Below are positions 6,631 through 14,013 of a stretch of DNA of 32,195 bases, one piece after another. A program made the translations under genes and the position numbers. The notes under the pieces are model-generated. The model saw only the letters and a program-made list of their open reading frames with translations. It was not told the DNA's origin and did no database searches. The stretch covers positions 1-32,195 of the forward strand of contig CAYFUR010000041.1 in the NCBI GenBank assembly GCA_964346275.1, written 5' to 3'. The first letter of the stretch is position 1. Each line of letters begins with the position of its first letter. The stretch comes from CAYFUR01 sp964346275 (GTDB taxonomy: Bacteria > Sumerlaeota > Sumerlaeia > SLMS01).

Positions 6631-8549
6631 GCCAGTTCTTCAGCATGTTCCTCGCCCCCCTCTCCTTCGCCCTGCTGGCGTTGGCGCCGATCATCGTTTT
6701 GATGTATCTGCTCAAGCTCAAGCGGCGCCCCCAGGTTGTTCCCTCCACGCTGCTCTGGCGGCGGTCCGTCCAGGACCTGATCGCCAATGCGCCTTTTCAG
6801 AAACTGCGCAATAATTTGCTCCTCTGGCTCCAGCTTCTCATTCTGCTTCTCCTGGTGCTGGCTCTTGCCCGGCCGGTGATGCGCCTGAGCGGCCTGGGCG
6901 GAGAAACGATCATTGTCATGCTCGACCTTTCCGCCAGCATGCAGACCGAGGAAAACGACGGGGAAACGCGTATCCAGAAAGCGCGCAATCTCGCCATGGA
7001 CACCGTCGACGCCATGTCCGGCGGCCGGGGCCCTTTCCAGGTCGGCGCGCGCGATGAAATGCTGCTCATCGGCTTCGCCGATTCGCCCAAGCCCCTCCAG
7101 ACGCTGACCAGCGACAAGGCGCTTTTGCGCCAGGCCATCAACGGAGCCGAACCGGCGGACACGGAAACCGATCTCACCGATGCCGGGTATATACTGAAAG
7201 AGAAAACAACAACCGTGCAGCAGGGCGCCGTCGAGCCGAATCCTAACGCGCGCGTCATCCTCATCAGCGATGGCGGCCTTGGTCCCACGGTTCAATCGCT
7301 CGGCGATGTACTCAACGTGGATTTCACCAGCGTGGGGGAAACGGAAAACAATATCGGCTTTACCAGCGTCGACGTGCGTGAATCGTTCTCCGGCACCTTC
7401 GAATACCAGATTTTCGCATCGCTGTACAACGCCACGGATGTCGAACAAACGGTCTTCGTGGAGCTTGCCATCGACGACGAGGTGATCGATCTGAAGCAAG
7501 CCACCATGGATCCGCGCGGCCAGGCCGCCGTGATCTTCACCGTTGGCGAGTCGCTCCGCGGCCTGGGCAAGCTCACCCTCTCCGGCCACGCGGACAACTT
7601 CCGGCTCGACGACGAGATATACGCCAATGTCGCCCCGCCCAGCGAACTGGAGATTCTTCTCGTCACGGAAGGCAATCCCTTTCTGGAATCGGTTTTTAAC
7701 GTCGATCCGCGCACCGATGTCAGCGTGATTCGGCCTTCGGAATACGAAACCCGCGGCGATTTCGATGTCACGGTTTTCGACGATGTCACCGCCGACGAAC
7801 TCCCCGAAGGCAACTCTCTCTTTATCAATACCTTGCCGCCGGAAGAGTTCGGCTATACGGCGGCGGAAGACCGCATCCAAAGCCCGCGGATTATCGACTG
7901 GTCGCGCGTCCACCCGATCACCCGCTATGCAAACTTCGAGCGCGTGCTGATCGGCGAGGCCATGGATCTCTCGCCCCCCGAGGCCGCCACGCCGCTGCTC
8001 ATGGCGGAGGAAACCGACCTGGTCAGCTACTACGAAACCGACGTCCGCCAGATCCTGGTCATCGGGTTCGATATCAACCAGAGCTACTGGCCCGTCGACG
8101 TTTCTTTCCCAATCTTCTTCTCCAACTTGATTGATCATTGGTCGCGCACGGGGCGCGGCTCCGGAAAACCCGCCTATGCCACGGGCGAAACGGTGCCCAT
8201 TGTTCCGCCCCGCGAAGCCTCCCGCGCCACGGTGGCGACGCCCAGTGGCGAGGAGATTGACTATACGCTGGAAGGCCAGGCGACGATTTATCTCACGGAA
8301 ACCCAGGAGGCCGGTGTCTATACGGTGTCCTTCGATGAAGGCCCGCCGCAAACGATCCCCGTGAATCTGCTTTCGCCGCTGGAGAGCAATATCGCCGTGC
8401 AGAACGAACTGCAGCTTGCCGGGCGCACGATCACGGCGTCGCGCGGCGAGGTGAAAACCCGCCAGGAAATCTGGCCCTGGCTGGCGCTCCTTGGCCTCGG
8501 CGTTCTCATGGTCGAGTGGGCGATCTATTGCCGCCGCACCTTTATGTGA
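6627..8549 (+). CDS. BatA-like vWA membrane protein
   Basis: The GTG start at 6627 overlaps the DUF58 stop by four bases (GTGA). The 640-residue protein has the BatA-type N-terminal region: a first helix FLAPLSFALLALAPIIVLMY, the motif LKLKRRPQVVPSTLLWRRS, and a second helix LLLWLQLLILLLLVLALARP. A vWA domain with an intact D-L-S-A-S-M MIDAS (~residue 100) and VILISDGG follows. The remainder is an extended, probably periplasmic, beta-rich region. A last hydrophobic helix (WPWLALLGLGVLMVEW) precedes a short basic cytoplasmic end. Family knowledge places these proteins in envelope or stress modules with MoxR and DUF58. The final gene of the operon, it converges on mutL across a 42-bp gap that holds only a short AT-rich TTCTTTAAGAA palindrome. 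Confidence 0.88.
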   Translation: MSQFFSMFLAPLSFALLALAPIIVLMYLLKLKRRPQVVPSTLLWRRSVQDLIANAPFQKLRNNLLLWLQLLILLLLVLALARPVMRLSGLGGETIIVMLDLSASMQTEENDGETRIQKARNLAMDTVDAMSGGRGPFQVGARDEMLLIGFADSPKPLQTLTSDKALLRQAINGAEPADTETDLTDAGYILKEKTTTVQQGAVEPNPNARVILISDGGLGPTVQSLGDVLNVDFTSVGETENNIGFTSVDVRESFSGTFEYQIFASLYNATDVEQTVFVELAIDDEVIDLKQATMDPRGQAAVIFTVGESLRGLGKLTLSGHADNFRLDDEIYANVAPPSELEILLVTEGNPFLESVFNVDPRTDVSVIRPSEYETRGDFDVTVFDDVTADELPEGNSLFINTLPPEEFGYTAAEDRIQSPRIIDWSRVHPITRYANFERVLIGEAMDLSPPEAATPLLMAEETDLVSYYETDVRQILVIGFDINQSYWPVDVSFPIFFSNLIDHWSRTGRGSGKPAYATGETVPIVPPREASRATVATPSGEEIDYTLEGQATIYLTETQEAGVYTVSFDEGPPQTIPVNLLSPLESNIAVQNELQLAGRTITASRGEVKTRQEIWPWLALLGLGVLMVEWAIYCRRTFM

Positions 8550-8591
8550 GAAAACACTTTCTTTTCTTTAAGAAGAGGCGTGGTTTTTTGT

Positions 8592-10493
8592 CTATACGAC
8601 GCGCTTGAACTGCTTGTCCAGCGCCGTTTTTGAAAGGCGCACGATCGTGGGCCGGCCGTGGGGACAGGTGAAGCTCAGCCGCTCGGCCTTGATTTGTTCC
8701 AGCAGGGCCCGCATTTTTTCCAGAGAGAGTTCCTCGCCGGCCCTGATCGCACTGTGGCAAGCTGTTCGGATGAGGATGCGGTCGCGGAGATCTTCCAGGG
8801 CATGGATGCGGCGGGACTCTTCCAGGTCGCCGATGGTTTCGATAATCAGCGGTACCGGATCGAATTCGGGAAGATCGGCGGGGAGGGAATTGATGGCCCA
8901 GGTGCGCGGGCCAAAGCCGCCGATCTCATAGCCCATGGCGGCAAAGTGGGGGAGCAGCTCGCGGAGCGACTCACTCTGCCCCGGGTCAAGCTCCATGGTG
9001 ATCGGCACCAGCAGCGACTGGCTGGCAACGTGGCGGGGGCGTTTCTGCAAGCCGATATAGACAAGGCGTTCGTGTACGGCGTGCTGATCGATAATGAGCA
9101 GTTCGTCGCCAAAACGCACCAGGATATACGTCAGCGCGATTTGTCCCAGGGGTTCCGGATCATAGCCGCGCGTCCAGAAACTGTGGTCCGGCTGTTCGCC
9201 GGGCCCGGCGGCAATGGTTTCGCCCTGGTTTGTCATCAGCGGTTTGCCGCGAGGCTTCTCTTTCGGTGGTTCCTGGGCCGGCGCCTCCGCGCGCGCCTTT
9301 TCCATCAACCAATCCGCCTGCGTTTCCCGGCGCTCCTGCTTGCGATCAAAAACGCGGCGCACCAATTGGTCCGGAGATTTGAAAAAGTCCGGCGGGGGAG
9401 GGAGCGGGCGATCCGCTGCTGGCGCGGAGGGCTGCTGGGTGTTTCCTTCCGGCTGCTTCTGTTGTTCCGAGCCTTTGTCTCCGGAAAACCGGACCTCGCC
9501 AATGAGCGCCGATGAGCCTTCCAGCGCGCCCCTGGCCGCGTGATAGACAGTTCCCGCGACAAAGCGTTCGTTACGAAAACGCACTTCATCTTTCGTCGGG
9601 TGGACATTGAAGTCCACTTCCTCGGGCGGGACGTCTATAAAGATGCACATGATGGGAAAGCGCCCCACCATGACGTAGCCGCGGCAGGCCTGCTCGAGCG
9701 CGGCCACCAGCGATTTCGCCGCAAAGGGCCGCTCGTTCACAAACAGGAATTGCGACCGCCGGTCGCCCCGCGCGTCGTGGGGGTGCGCCAGCAGCCCCGT
9801 CACGTGGACGTTCTCCCGTCCGAAATCCAGCGCCAGCAGCTCGCCCTTGATCTGCGAGCCAAGGATCGAAGCAAAGCGTTCCGACAGGTTTTGCTTCGGC
9901 GGCACGTCGAGAATCCCGCGTCCGTCGCGCTCCACGCGAAAACCGATATGCGGCTGGGCGATGGCCTGCCGGGTGATTGTCGACATGACGGCGTTCATTT
10001 CGCTTGTCGTCGACTTCAGGAATTTGCGCCGCGCGGGGGTGTTGTAAAACAGGTCGCGCACCATGATTCGCGTGCCCACAGGACAACCGACCGGCTCGAT
10101 GCGCTCGATGCGGCCTCCTTCCACGACGACCCGCGTCCCCGACAGCGCGCCGTCCGCTCGCGTTTGGATTTCCATGCGGCTGACGCTTGCGATGCTCGGC
10201 AGTGCTTCGCCGCGAAAACCACGAGTCTGCAGGTGAAACAAATCCTCCACCGTCTGAATTTTCGAGGTGGCGTGGCGCTGGAGCGACAATTCCGCGTCTT
10301 CGCGAGACATGCCCTGCCCGTCGTCGCGGATTTCCACATCGCGCATATCATTGCGCAGGGCCACCTCGATGCGGCTCGCCCCGGCATCGATGGCGTTCTC
10401 TACGGTTTCCTTCACCACGCTCGCCATGCGCACGATCACTTCGCCGGCGGCAATCTGGTTGATCAGGGTTTGTGGCAGGACTTTGATCGGCAA
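8592..10493 (-). CDS. mutL: DNA mismatch repair protein MutL
   Basis: The 633-residue MutL couples mismatch recognition by MutS to strand incision. The N-terminal GHKL ATPase shows QIAAGEV, ENAIDAGA, DDGQGM, TRGFRGEALPSI and VRDLFYNTPARRKFLK. A Pro/Glu/Gln-rich linker (~residues 345-440) joins it to the dimerisation/endonuclease domain. There DQHAVHE (469-475), ACHSAIRAGE and CPHGRP (610-615) are present. In the metal-binding motif DQHA(X)2E(X)4E the last Glu is Ile480. The start codon is TTG at 10493. No upstream start exists in frame, and the first internal Met comes after the essential IAAGEV motif. Its stop TAG lies within a GTATAGAC word. It is transcribed divergently from the EI24-like gene. 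Confidence 0.96.
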   Translation of the reverse strand: MPIKVLPQTLINQIAAGEVIVRMASVVKETVENAIDAGASRIEVALRNDMRDVEIRDDGQGMSREDAELSLQRHATSKIQTVEDLFHLQTRGFRGEALPSIASVSRMEIQTRADGALSGTRVVVEGGRIERIEPVGCPVGTRIMVRDLFYNTPARRKFLKSTTSEMNAVMSTITRQAIAQPHIGFRVERDGRGILDVPPKQNLSERFASILGSQIKGELLALDFGRENVHVTGLLAHPHDARGDRRSQFLFVNERPFAAKSLVAALEQACRGYVMVGRFPIMCIFIDVPPEEVDFNVHPTKDEVRFRNERFVAGTVYHAARGALEGSSALIGEVRFSGDKGSEQQKQPEGNTQQPSAPAADRPLPPPPDFFKSPDQLVRRVFDRKQERRETQADWLMEKARAEAPAQEPPKEKPRGKPLMTNQGETIAAGPGEQPDHSFWTRGYDPEPLGQIALTYILVRFGDELLIIDQHAVHERLVYIGLQKRPRHVASQSLLVPITMELDPGQSESLRELLPHFAAMGYEIGGFGPRTWAINSLPADLPEFDPVPLIIETIGDLEESRRIHALEDLRDRILIRTACHSAIRAGEELSLEKMRALLEQIKAERLSFTCPHGRPTIVRLSKTALDKQFKRVV

Positions 10494-10665
10494 GGGCAGA
10501 GGCGGTTCCTTTCGGTGCTTCCCCTTTCCTAAAGAATCCCCCGCGCCGACACAAGGGCGAACGCTCTTCCGCCCGTCCGGCCTGGGAGCGCGGCCGCAAT
10601 TTTTCCTTTCACTTTCTCACCTTTTTCCCTTCAATTCGCCCATCAAAACCTGGATTTCGACCACG
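10494..10665. promoter_or_regulatory. Divergent intergenic region between mutL and EI24-like gene
   Basis: These 172 bp separate two divergently read genes, so promoters for both should lie here. The mutL-proximal side has AAAGGA (in the mutL direction) 13-14 bp before the TTG start. The opposite half is pyrimidine-rich (TTTTTCC and TTTCTCACC runs). I cannot identify a convincing -35/-10 pair in either direction. Confidence 0.4.
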
Positions 10666-11460
10666 ATGCCGGCAAAAGCGCCACCCTCTTCCAAGGCCTT
10701 CTTTGCGCCCTTTTCCGCGATCCCCTTCCTGCTCAAGAGGCCCGCTCTTCTCGGGCTGTCTATACTGCCTATCACGATGAACCTGGTTCTGTTCATTGCA
10801 ATGGCCGCTCTCGCGGACCAGTTCATTTCCCAGCCCATGGCCGACAAGGTCCAACTCGACACGCAATGGCTGGAGAGCATCCTGGCCCCCCTCGTCCGCT
10901 TTCTCCTGACGTTCCTCCTTCTTATTCTCAGCGCCCTCCTGGCTTTTCTTCTCATCATCCCCATCAGCGCTCCCTTTGCCGATCTGATTTCCGAAAGGAT
11001 CGAGAAGGAAATCCTCCCCGAGGATTCGCCGCTTCGCGCGCCCGAGCAGGGCATCATCGCCGGAGCCCTCCATGCCCTCAAGGATGCCTCCCAGCGCATC
11101 ATTTTCGTTCTCCCGATTATTCTGCTCATTTTCCTGATCGGGTTCGTCCCGCTGGTCGGCGGGCCTATCGCGGCCGTTCTGGGCTTTCTCAACTCGGCGC
11201 TTTTTCTCGCCATCGACGCCTACAGCTACTCCATGGATCGCCGCTCCCTCTCCCTGCCGGGCAAATGGCGATATCTGAGGTCTCATAGAACGATCTGGTT
11301 TCCCCTCGGGGCCGGGCTCTCGCTGTTTCTTCTGATTCCCTGCAATGTCATCTTTCTGCCCTTTCTCTCCGCCGTGGCGGGAACACGTCTATACTGTGAG
11401 GCGCTGATCGCAGACCATGCCGAGGCACCGCCCCGGCTCCCGCCCGAGCCCTCAAGTTAG
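10666..11460 (+). CDS. EI24/CysZ-like membrane protein
   Basis: The 264-residue integral membrane protein starts at ATG 10666. The frame stays open further upstream, but that stretch overlaps mutL antisense. It shows about four hydrophobic blocks: SILPITMNLVLFIAMAAL, FLLTFLLLILSALLAFLLIIPISAPFADLISERIE, IIFVLPIILLIFLIGFVPLVGG, and GAGLSLFLLIPCNVIFLPF. The order of features, including the conserved-looking P-x-x-A/D-x-I-S-E-x-I/V-E segment after the second helix pair and VGGPIAAVLGFLNSALFLAIDAYSYSMDRR, fits the EI24 (PF07264) family. That family includes the sulfate permease CysZ, but no sulfur-assimilation gene is nearby, so transport function is not assigned. The gene is 85 bp upstream of the radical-SAM-like gene. 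Confidence 0.72.
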   Translation: MPAKAPPSSKAFFAPFSAIPFLLKRPALLGLSILPITMNLVLFIAMAALADQFISQPMADKVQLDTQWLESILAPLVRFLLTFLLLILSALLAFLLIIPISAPFADLISERIEKEILPEDSPLRAPEQGIIAGALHALKDASQRIIFVLPIILLIFLIGFVPLVGGPIAAVLGFLNSALFLAIDAYSYSMDRRSLSLPGKWRYLRSHRTIWFPLGAGLSLFLLIPCNVIFLPFLSAVAGTRLYCEALIADHAEAPPRLPPEPSS

Positions 11461-11545
11461 GCTCGACGCTCGGGGAGCGATCGTTTCTCCTGGTTTCCGT
11501 GATCCCAGCGATGGCCTCCCGAAACTTCTGTCCGCGAGAGAACCT

Positions 11546-13372
11546 ATGAAGCCCAACATCCATTTGATTCTTTTCCAGGAAAGGAAACCTCCAAACACAT
11601 GGGAGATGGTGGAGGCCGGGCAGGGACTGGCGTTGTTGCGGTGCCAGAAGTTCCACGCTGCAGGCCACCTTGTGCGCACCAAGCGCCAGCGGGAGGAACT
11701 CGCCCACAGCCTGCGGTCCGAGGCGCCACGACTCGTGGTCCTTCTCGTCGGAAGCGGCCAGGTCAAGCCCGCCATGGCTTTCGCCGATGCCATGGAGGGG
11801 TTGCCGAAAAACTCCCATGTCCTTGTTGGCGGCGTCTTTGGCACACTCTGCTGCCACGAATTCACACCGAAGGAACGCGTTCAGGCGATTCTCCTGGGCG
11901 AGTGGCAGGAGGCCCTCGCCGAATACGCGGAATCCTTCTTGAAACAAGGTTTTGCCGTCGATGTAAACGGCACGCTGGTGCGCGGGCTGCGCGGGTGGAG
12001 TCTCAATGACCAGCGCAAGTATCGTCCGGCTCTCGATGAGTGGCCCGATCCCGAGATGGAAGATTTTCGCCTCGAGGACTTGCTTCATCTCAATGGCGGC
12101 GCCATGCCGATCCACGCGAGCCGCGGGTTCCCCTTTCAGACCCTCTTCAGCCCCCAGCCCTCTCTTCGCGATCTGCAGAAAACAGAATTCCATTATTATA
12201 TGCGGCCGCCGGAACGCGTCGCCGCCGAAGCGGAAGCACTGTGCAAGAAATACAAAATCCGCGCATTCGACTTTGTCGATGATGTCTTTCCATGGACCGG
12301 CGAATGGACCCAGCAGTTTGTCAACGAATGGAAAAAGCGGGTTCCCACACCGTTTCGCATCAAGTCTCCCGCCGAGTATCTCGTCGAAGACCGCTTGACT
12401 GCGCTGCGCGAAGCTGGTCTCCGCCGTGTCGTCATGGAAGTGGATGCGGGGGACGAAGAACTGCGCCAGCGCCACTCGAGCCTCAATCAAACCAACGAGC
12501 GTATTGAAGAAGCGATCAGGATGCTTCGCAACGATCGGGTTGAAAATCACCTGCGGCTTTTGCTCGCCGTCCCGGGCGAGTCCTACCGCACGCTGCGGGA
12601 AACCGTGAAGCTGGCCCAGAGCGCCGATGCCGACCGCACCACCCCGGAGCTTTATGTGGATTGGCCCGACAGCCACTATTGGGCAGATACGGAACGGGCG
12701 CTCACGGGTCAGAACGCTCCTCGGCCCAAGGGCCCTATTCCCTCAAGCATTGCCCAGGACGCCGAGGTCGCGCGCCATGAAATCGTGGCGGCCGATTCCC
12801 TCCACCGGTCAAAGCGGATCGCCCGAACGGAGGCAGCCAAACTCGATGGGCTGGCGGATTTCCCAAAGGCCGTTGCACGCTCTCCCTTGGAGGGGCCCGC
12901 CCGCATCGATCGCTTCTATACGTCCAACCATCGCCACGATGTGATCGCTCTCCGCGTGCCTGCTGATCTTTCCTTCGAGGTGGAGTTTCCCCGCGACGCC
13001 ACGTTGAATTTTGGGATTCTTCTTCGCCCCGAGTTTCCCGGCGAACGGTCGCGCCTCCCCATCTCCTTTTCCATTCGGGCGAAACAGGAAGATCGCACCT
13101 ATCGCATTTTTCAGAAAATCCTGATCCAGGCGCTCGACCCGGACAGCCGCCGGTGGCACTGGTTCCGCGTTCCCGTCAGCGGCGTCCAGCGTGGTCCCGG
13201 CGTTCTTGTGCTGGAAAACCTCGTCTTTGGAAACGACGCCAGCTTTATCCCGCCGGACCAGGAGATCTGGGCGGGGTGGGGCCGTGTTGTGCTTCAATCC
13301 AAGGGGGACGCCCAGGCTTCCCTCGAGGAAGAGGAAATGCCCCACGCCTTTGATGACACGGACATGAGCTAG
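11546..13372 (+). CDS. B12-binding/radical-SAM-like protein lacking all cluster cysteines
   Basis: The start is ATG 11546, preceded by GAGAG; 608 residues. Residues ~20-165 resemble the Rossmann-type cobalamin-binding domain of BchE/MiaB-like radical SAM proteins (VLVGGVFGTLCCHEFTPKE, then ILLGEWQEAL). Residues ~190-420 follow the radical-SAM barrel order: HASRGFPFQTLFS, RAFDFVDDVF, LREAGLRRVVMEVDAGDEEL and LLLAVPGESYRTLRETVKLA. In that first motif the expected C-x3-C-x2-C occupies positions 195, 199 and 202, here Phe, Thr and Ser, with the surrounding S-R-G-x-P-F kept in register. It therefore should not bind the radical-SAM [4Fe-4S] cluster. Residues ~480-600 form a beta-rich extra domain. 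The frame is intact, so it is not an obvious pseudogene. Function unknown: a structural or regulatory pseudoenzyme is the natural reading. It converges on the lipoprotein gene and their stops share CTAG. Confidence 0.7.
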   Translation: MKPNIHLILFQERKPPNTWEMVEAGQGLALLRCQKFHAAGHLVRTKRQREELAHSLRSEAPRLVVLLVGSGQVKPAMAFADAMEGLPKNSHVLVGGVFGTLCCHEFTPKERVQAILLGEWQEALAEYAESFLKQGFAVDVNGTLVRGLRGWSLNDQRKYRPALDEWPDPEMEDFRLEDLLHLNGGAMPIHASRGFPFQTLFSPQPSLRDLQKTEFHYYMRPPERVAAEAEALCKKYKIRAFDFVDDVFPWTGEWTQQFVNEWKKRVPTPFRIKSPAEYLVEDRLTALREAGLRRVVMEVDAGDEELRQRHSSLNQTNERIEEAIRMLRNDRVENHLRLLLAVPGESYRTLRETVKLAQSADADRTTPELYVDWPDSHYWADTERALTGQNAPRPKGPIPSSIAQDAEVARHEIVAADSLHRSKRIARTEAAKLDGLADFPKAVARSPLEGPARIDRFYTSNHRHDVIALRVPADLSFEVEFPRDATLNFGILLRPEFPGERSRLPISFSIRAKQEDRTYRIFQKILIQALDPDSRRWHWFRVPVSGVQRGPGVLVLENLVFGNDASFIPPDQEIWAGWGRVVLQSKGDAQASLEEEEMPHAFDDTDMS

Positions 13373-13851
13373 TCCTCCGCGCCCTCCTCCTCGCGGTGGC
13401 GGTGTCCGGGGTCTTCCATCCCCGCCGCTTTCATCAGGCTCACCGTCGTATGGTGCAGCGGCTCCAGTTTCTCTTCGAAATCCTCCCGCGTGGGCGCGGC
13501 CTCGAATTCCAGTTGATCAGCAAAGCGGCGCAGCTCCCCCTGGAGCAAGTCCACGCGCTCCCAGCGCCTGGCATTCCGGGGCGGCGTATCCTCGGCGACG
13601 GTGATGGCGGCTTCGCGCACGGAGTTGGCCACCTGAGTCCAATCCACTACTTCTTCTGAATCCAACTTTTCTTCCGCCTCGTGGATTGCTTCTTCCAGAT
13701 TCGCCAACGCCGGCCAGGAAATCTCGGGCGTCTTCTCTCCCTGCTCTGCCATGGCGGGGGCGCTGGGTTTCTGTTCCTCCTGTTCGCCGCCGGAACAGGC
13801 TGTGAGGACCGTCGAGAGAACGAAAAAAAACGGAATGAGAAGCAATCTCAT
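13369..13851 (-). CDS. Small putative lipoprotein
   Basis: I chose the start at 13851, which gives 160 residues: a signal peptide MRLLLIPFFFVLSTVLTAC with lipobox L-T-A-C, so Cys19 is the predicted lipidated residue. The mature part is acidic and helical, with an early Gln/Glu/Pro-rich linker, then long amphipathic helices (LEEAIHEAEEKL, RWERVDLLQGELRRFADQLEFE) and a charged H-R-H-R-E-E-E tail. An upstream in-frame start at 13929 would place 26 unneeded residues before the signal peptide. No enzyme motif is visible. Its stop codon overlaps that of the convergent gene in CTAG. The start codon sits in the 10-bp palindrome TCTCATGAGA. Confidence 0.72.
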   Translation of the reverse strand: MRLLLIPFFFVLSTVLTACSGGEQEEQKPSAPAMAEQGEKTPEISWPALANLEEAIHEAEEKLDSEEVVDWTQVANSVREAAITVAEDTPPRNARRWERVDLLQGELRRFADQLEFEAAPTREDFEEKLEPLHHTTVSLMKAAGMEDPGHRHREEEGAED

Positions 13852-13979
13852 GAGAAAACTTTCCGGCCACGCAGCCCTATGAGGTATCCAGGACGAATTG
13901 AAGTTCCCCCTCCCAGGCCGCGCATGCAATCAAGAAGCTGGGGAAGAAACCCTTGTCAGCCGTGGAGAAAAGCAGAGAA

Positions 13980-14000
13980 TGGCCTGACTCTTTCAGGCCA
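13980..14000 (+). promoter_or_regulatory. 8-bp perfect hairpin just before the yihY ribosome site
   Basis: TGGCCTGA-CTCTT-TCAGGCCA forms a perfect 8-bp stem with a 5-nt loop. Its last base is the first base of the AGGAG that precedes the proposed TTG start of the YihY gene. No T-run follows, so it is not a classical terminator. The position suggests an mRNA structure affecting translation initiation. This is inference from position only. Confidence 0.45.
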
Positions 14001-14013
14001 GGAGCGGCAAAGG

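Noticed and set aside
9540..10532. 330-codon plus-strand frame opposite mutL
   Set aside because: It is a mirror of the conserved MutL ATPase domain and is His/Arg-rich without domain features.
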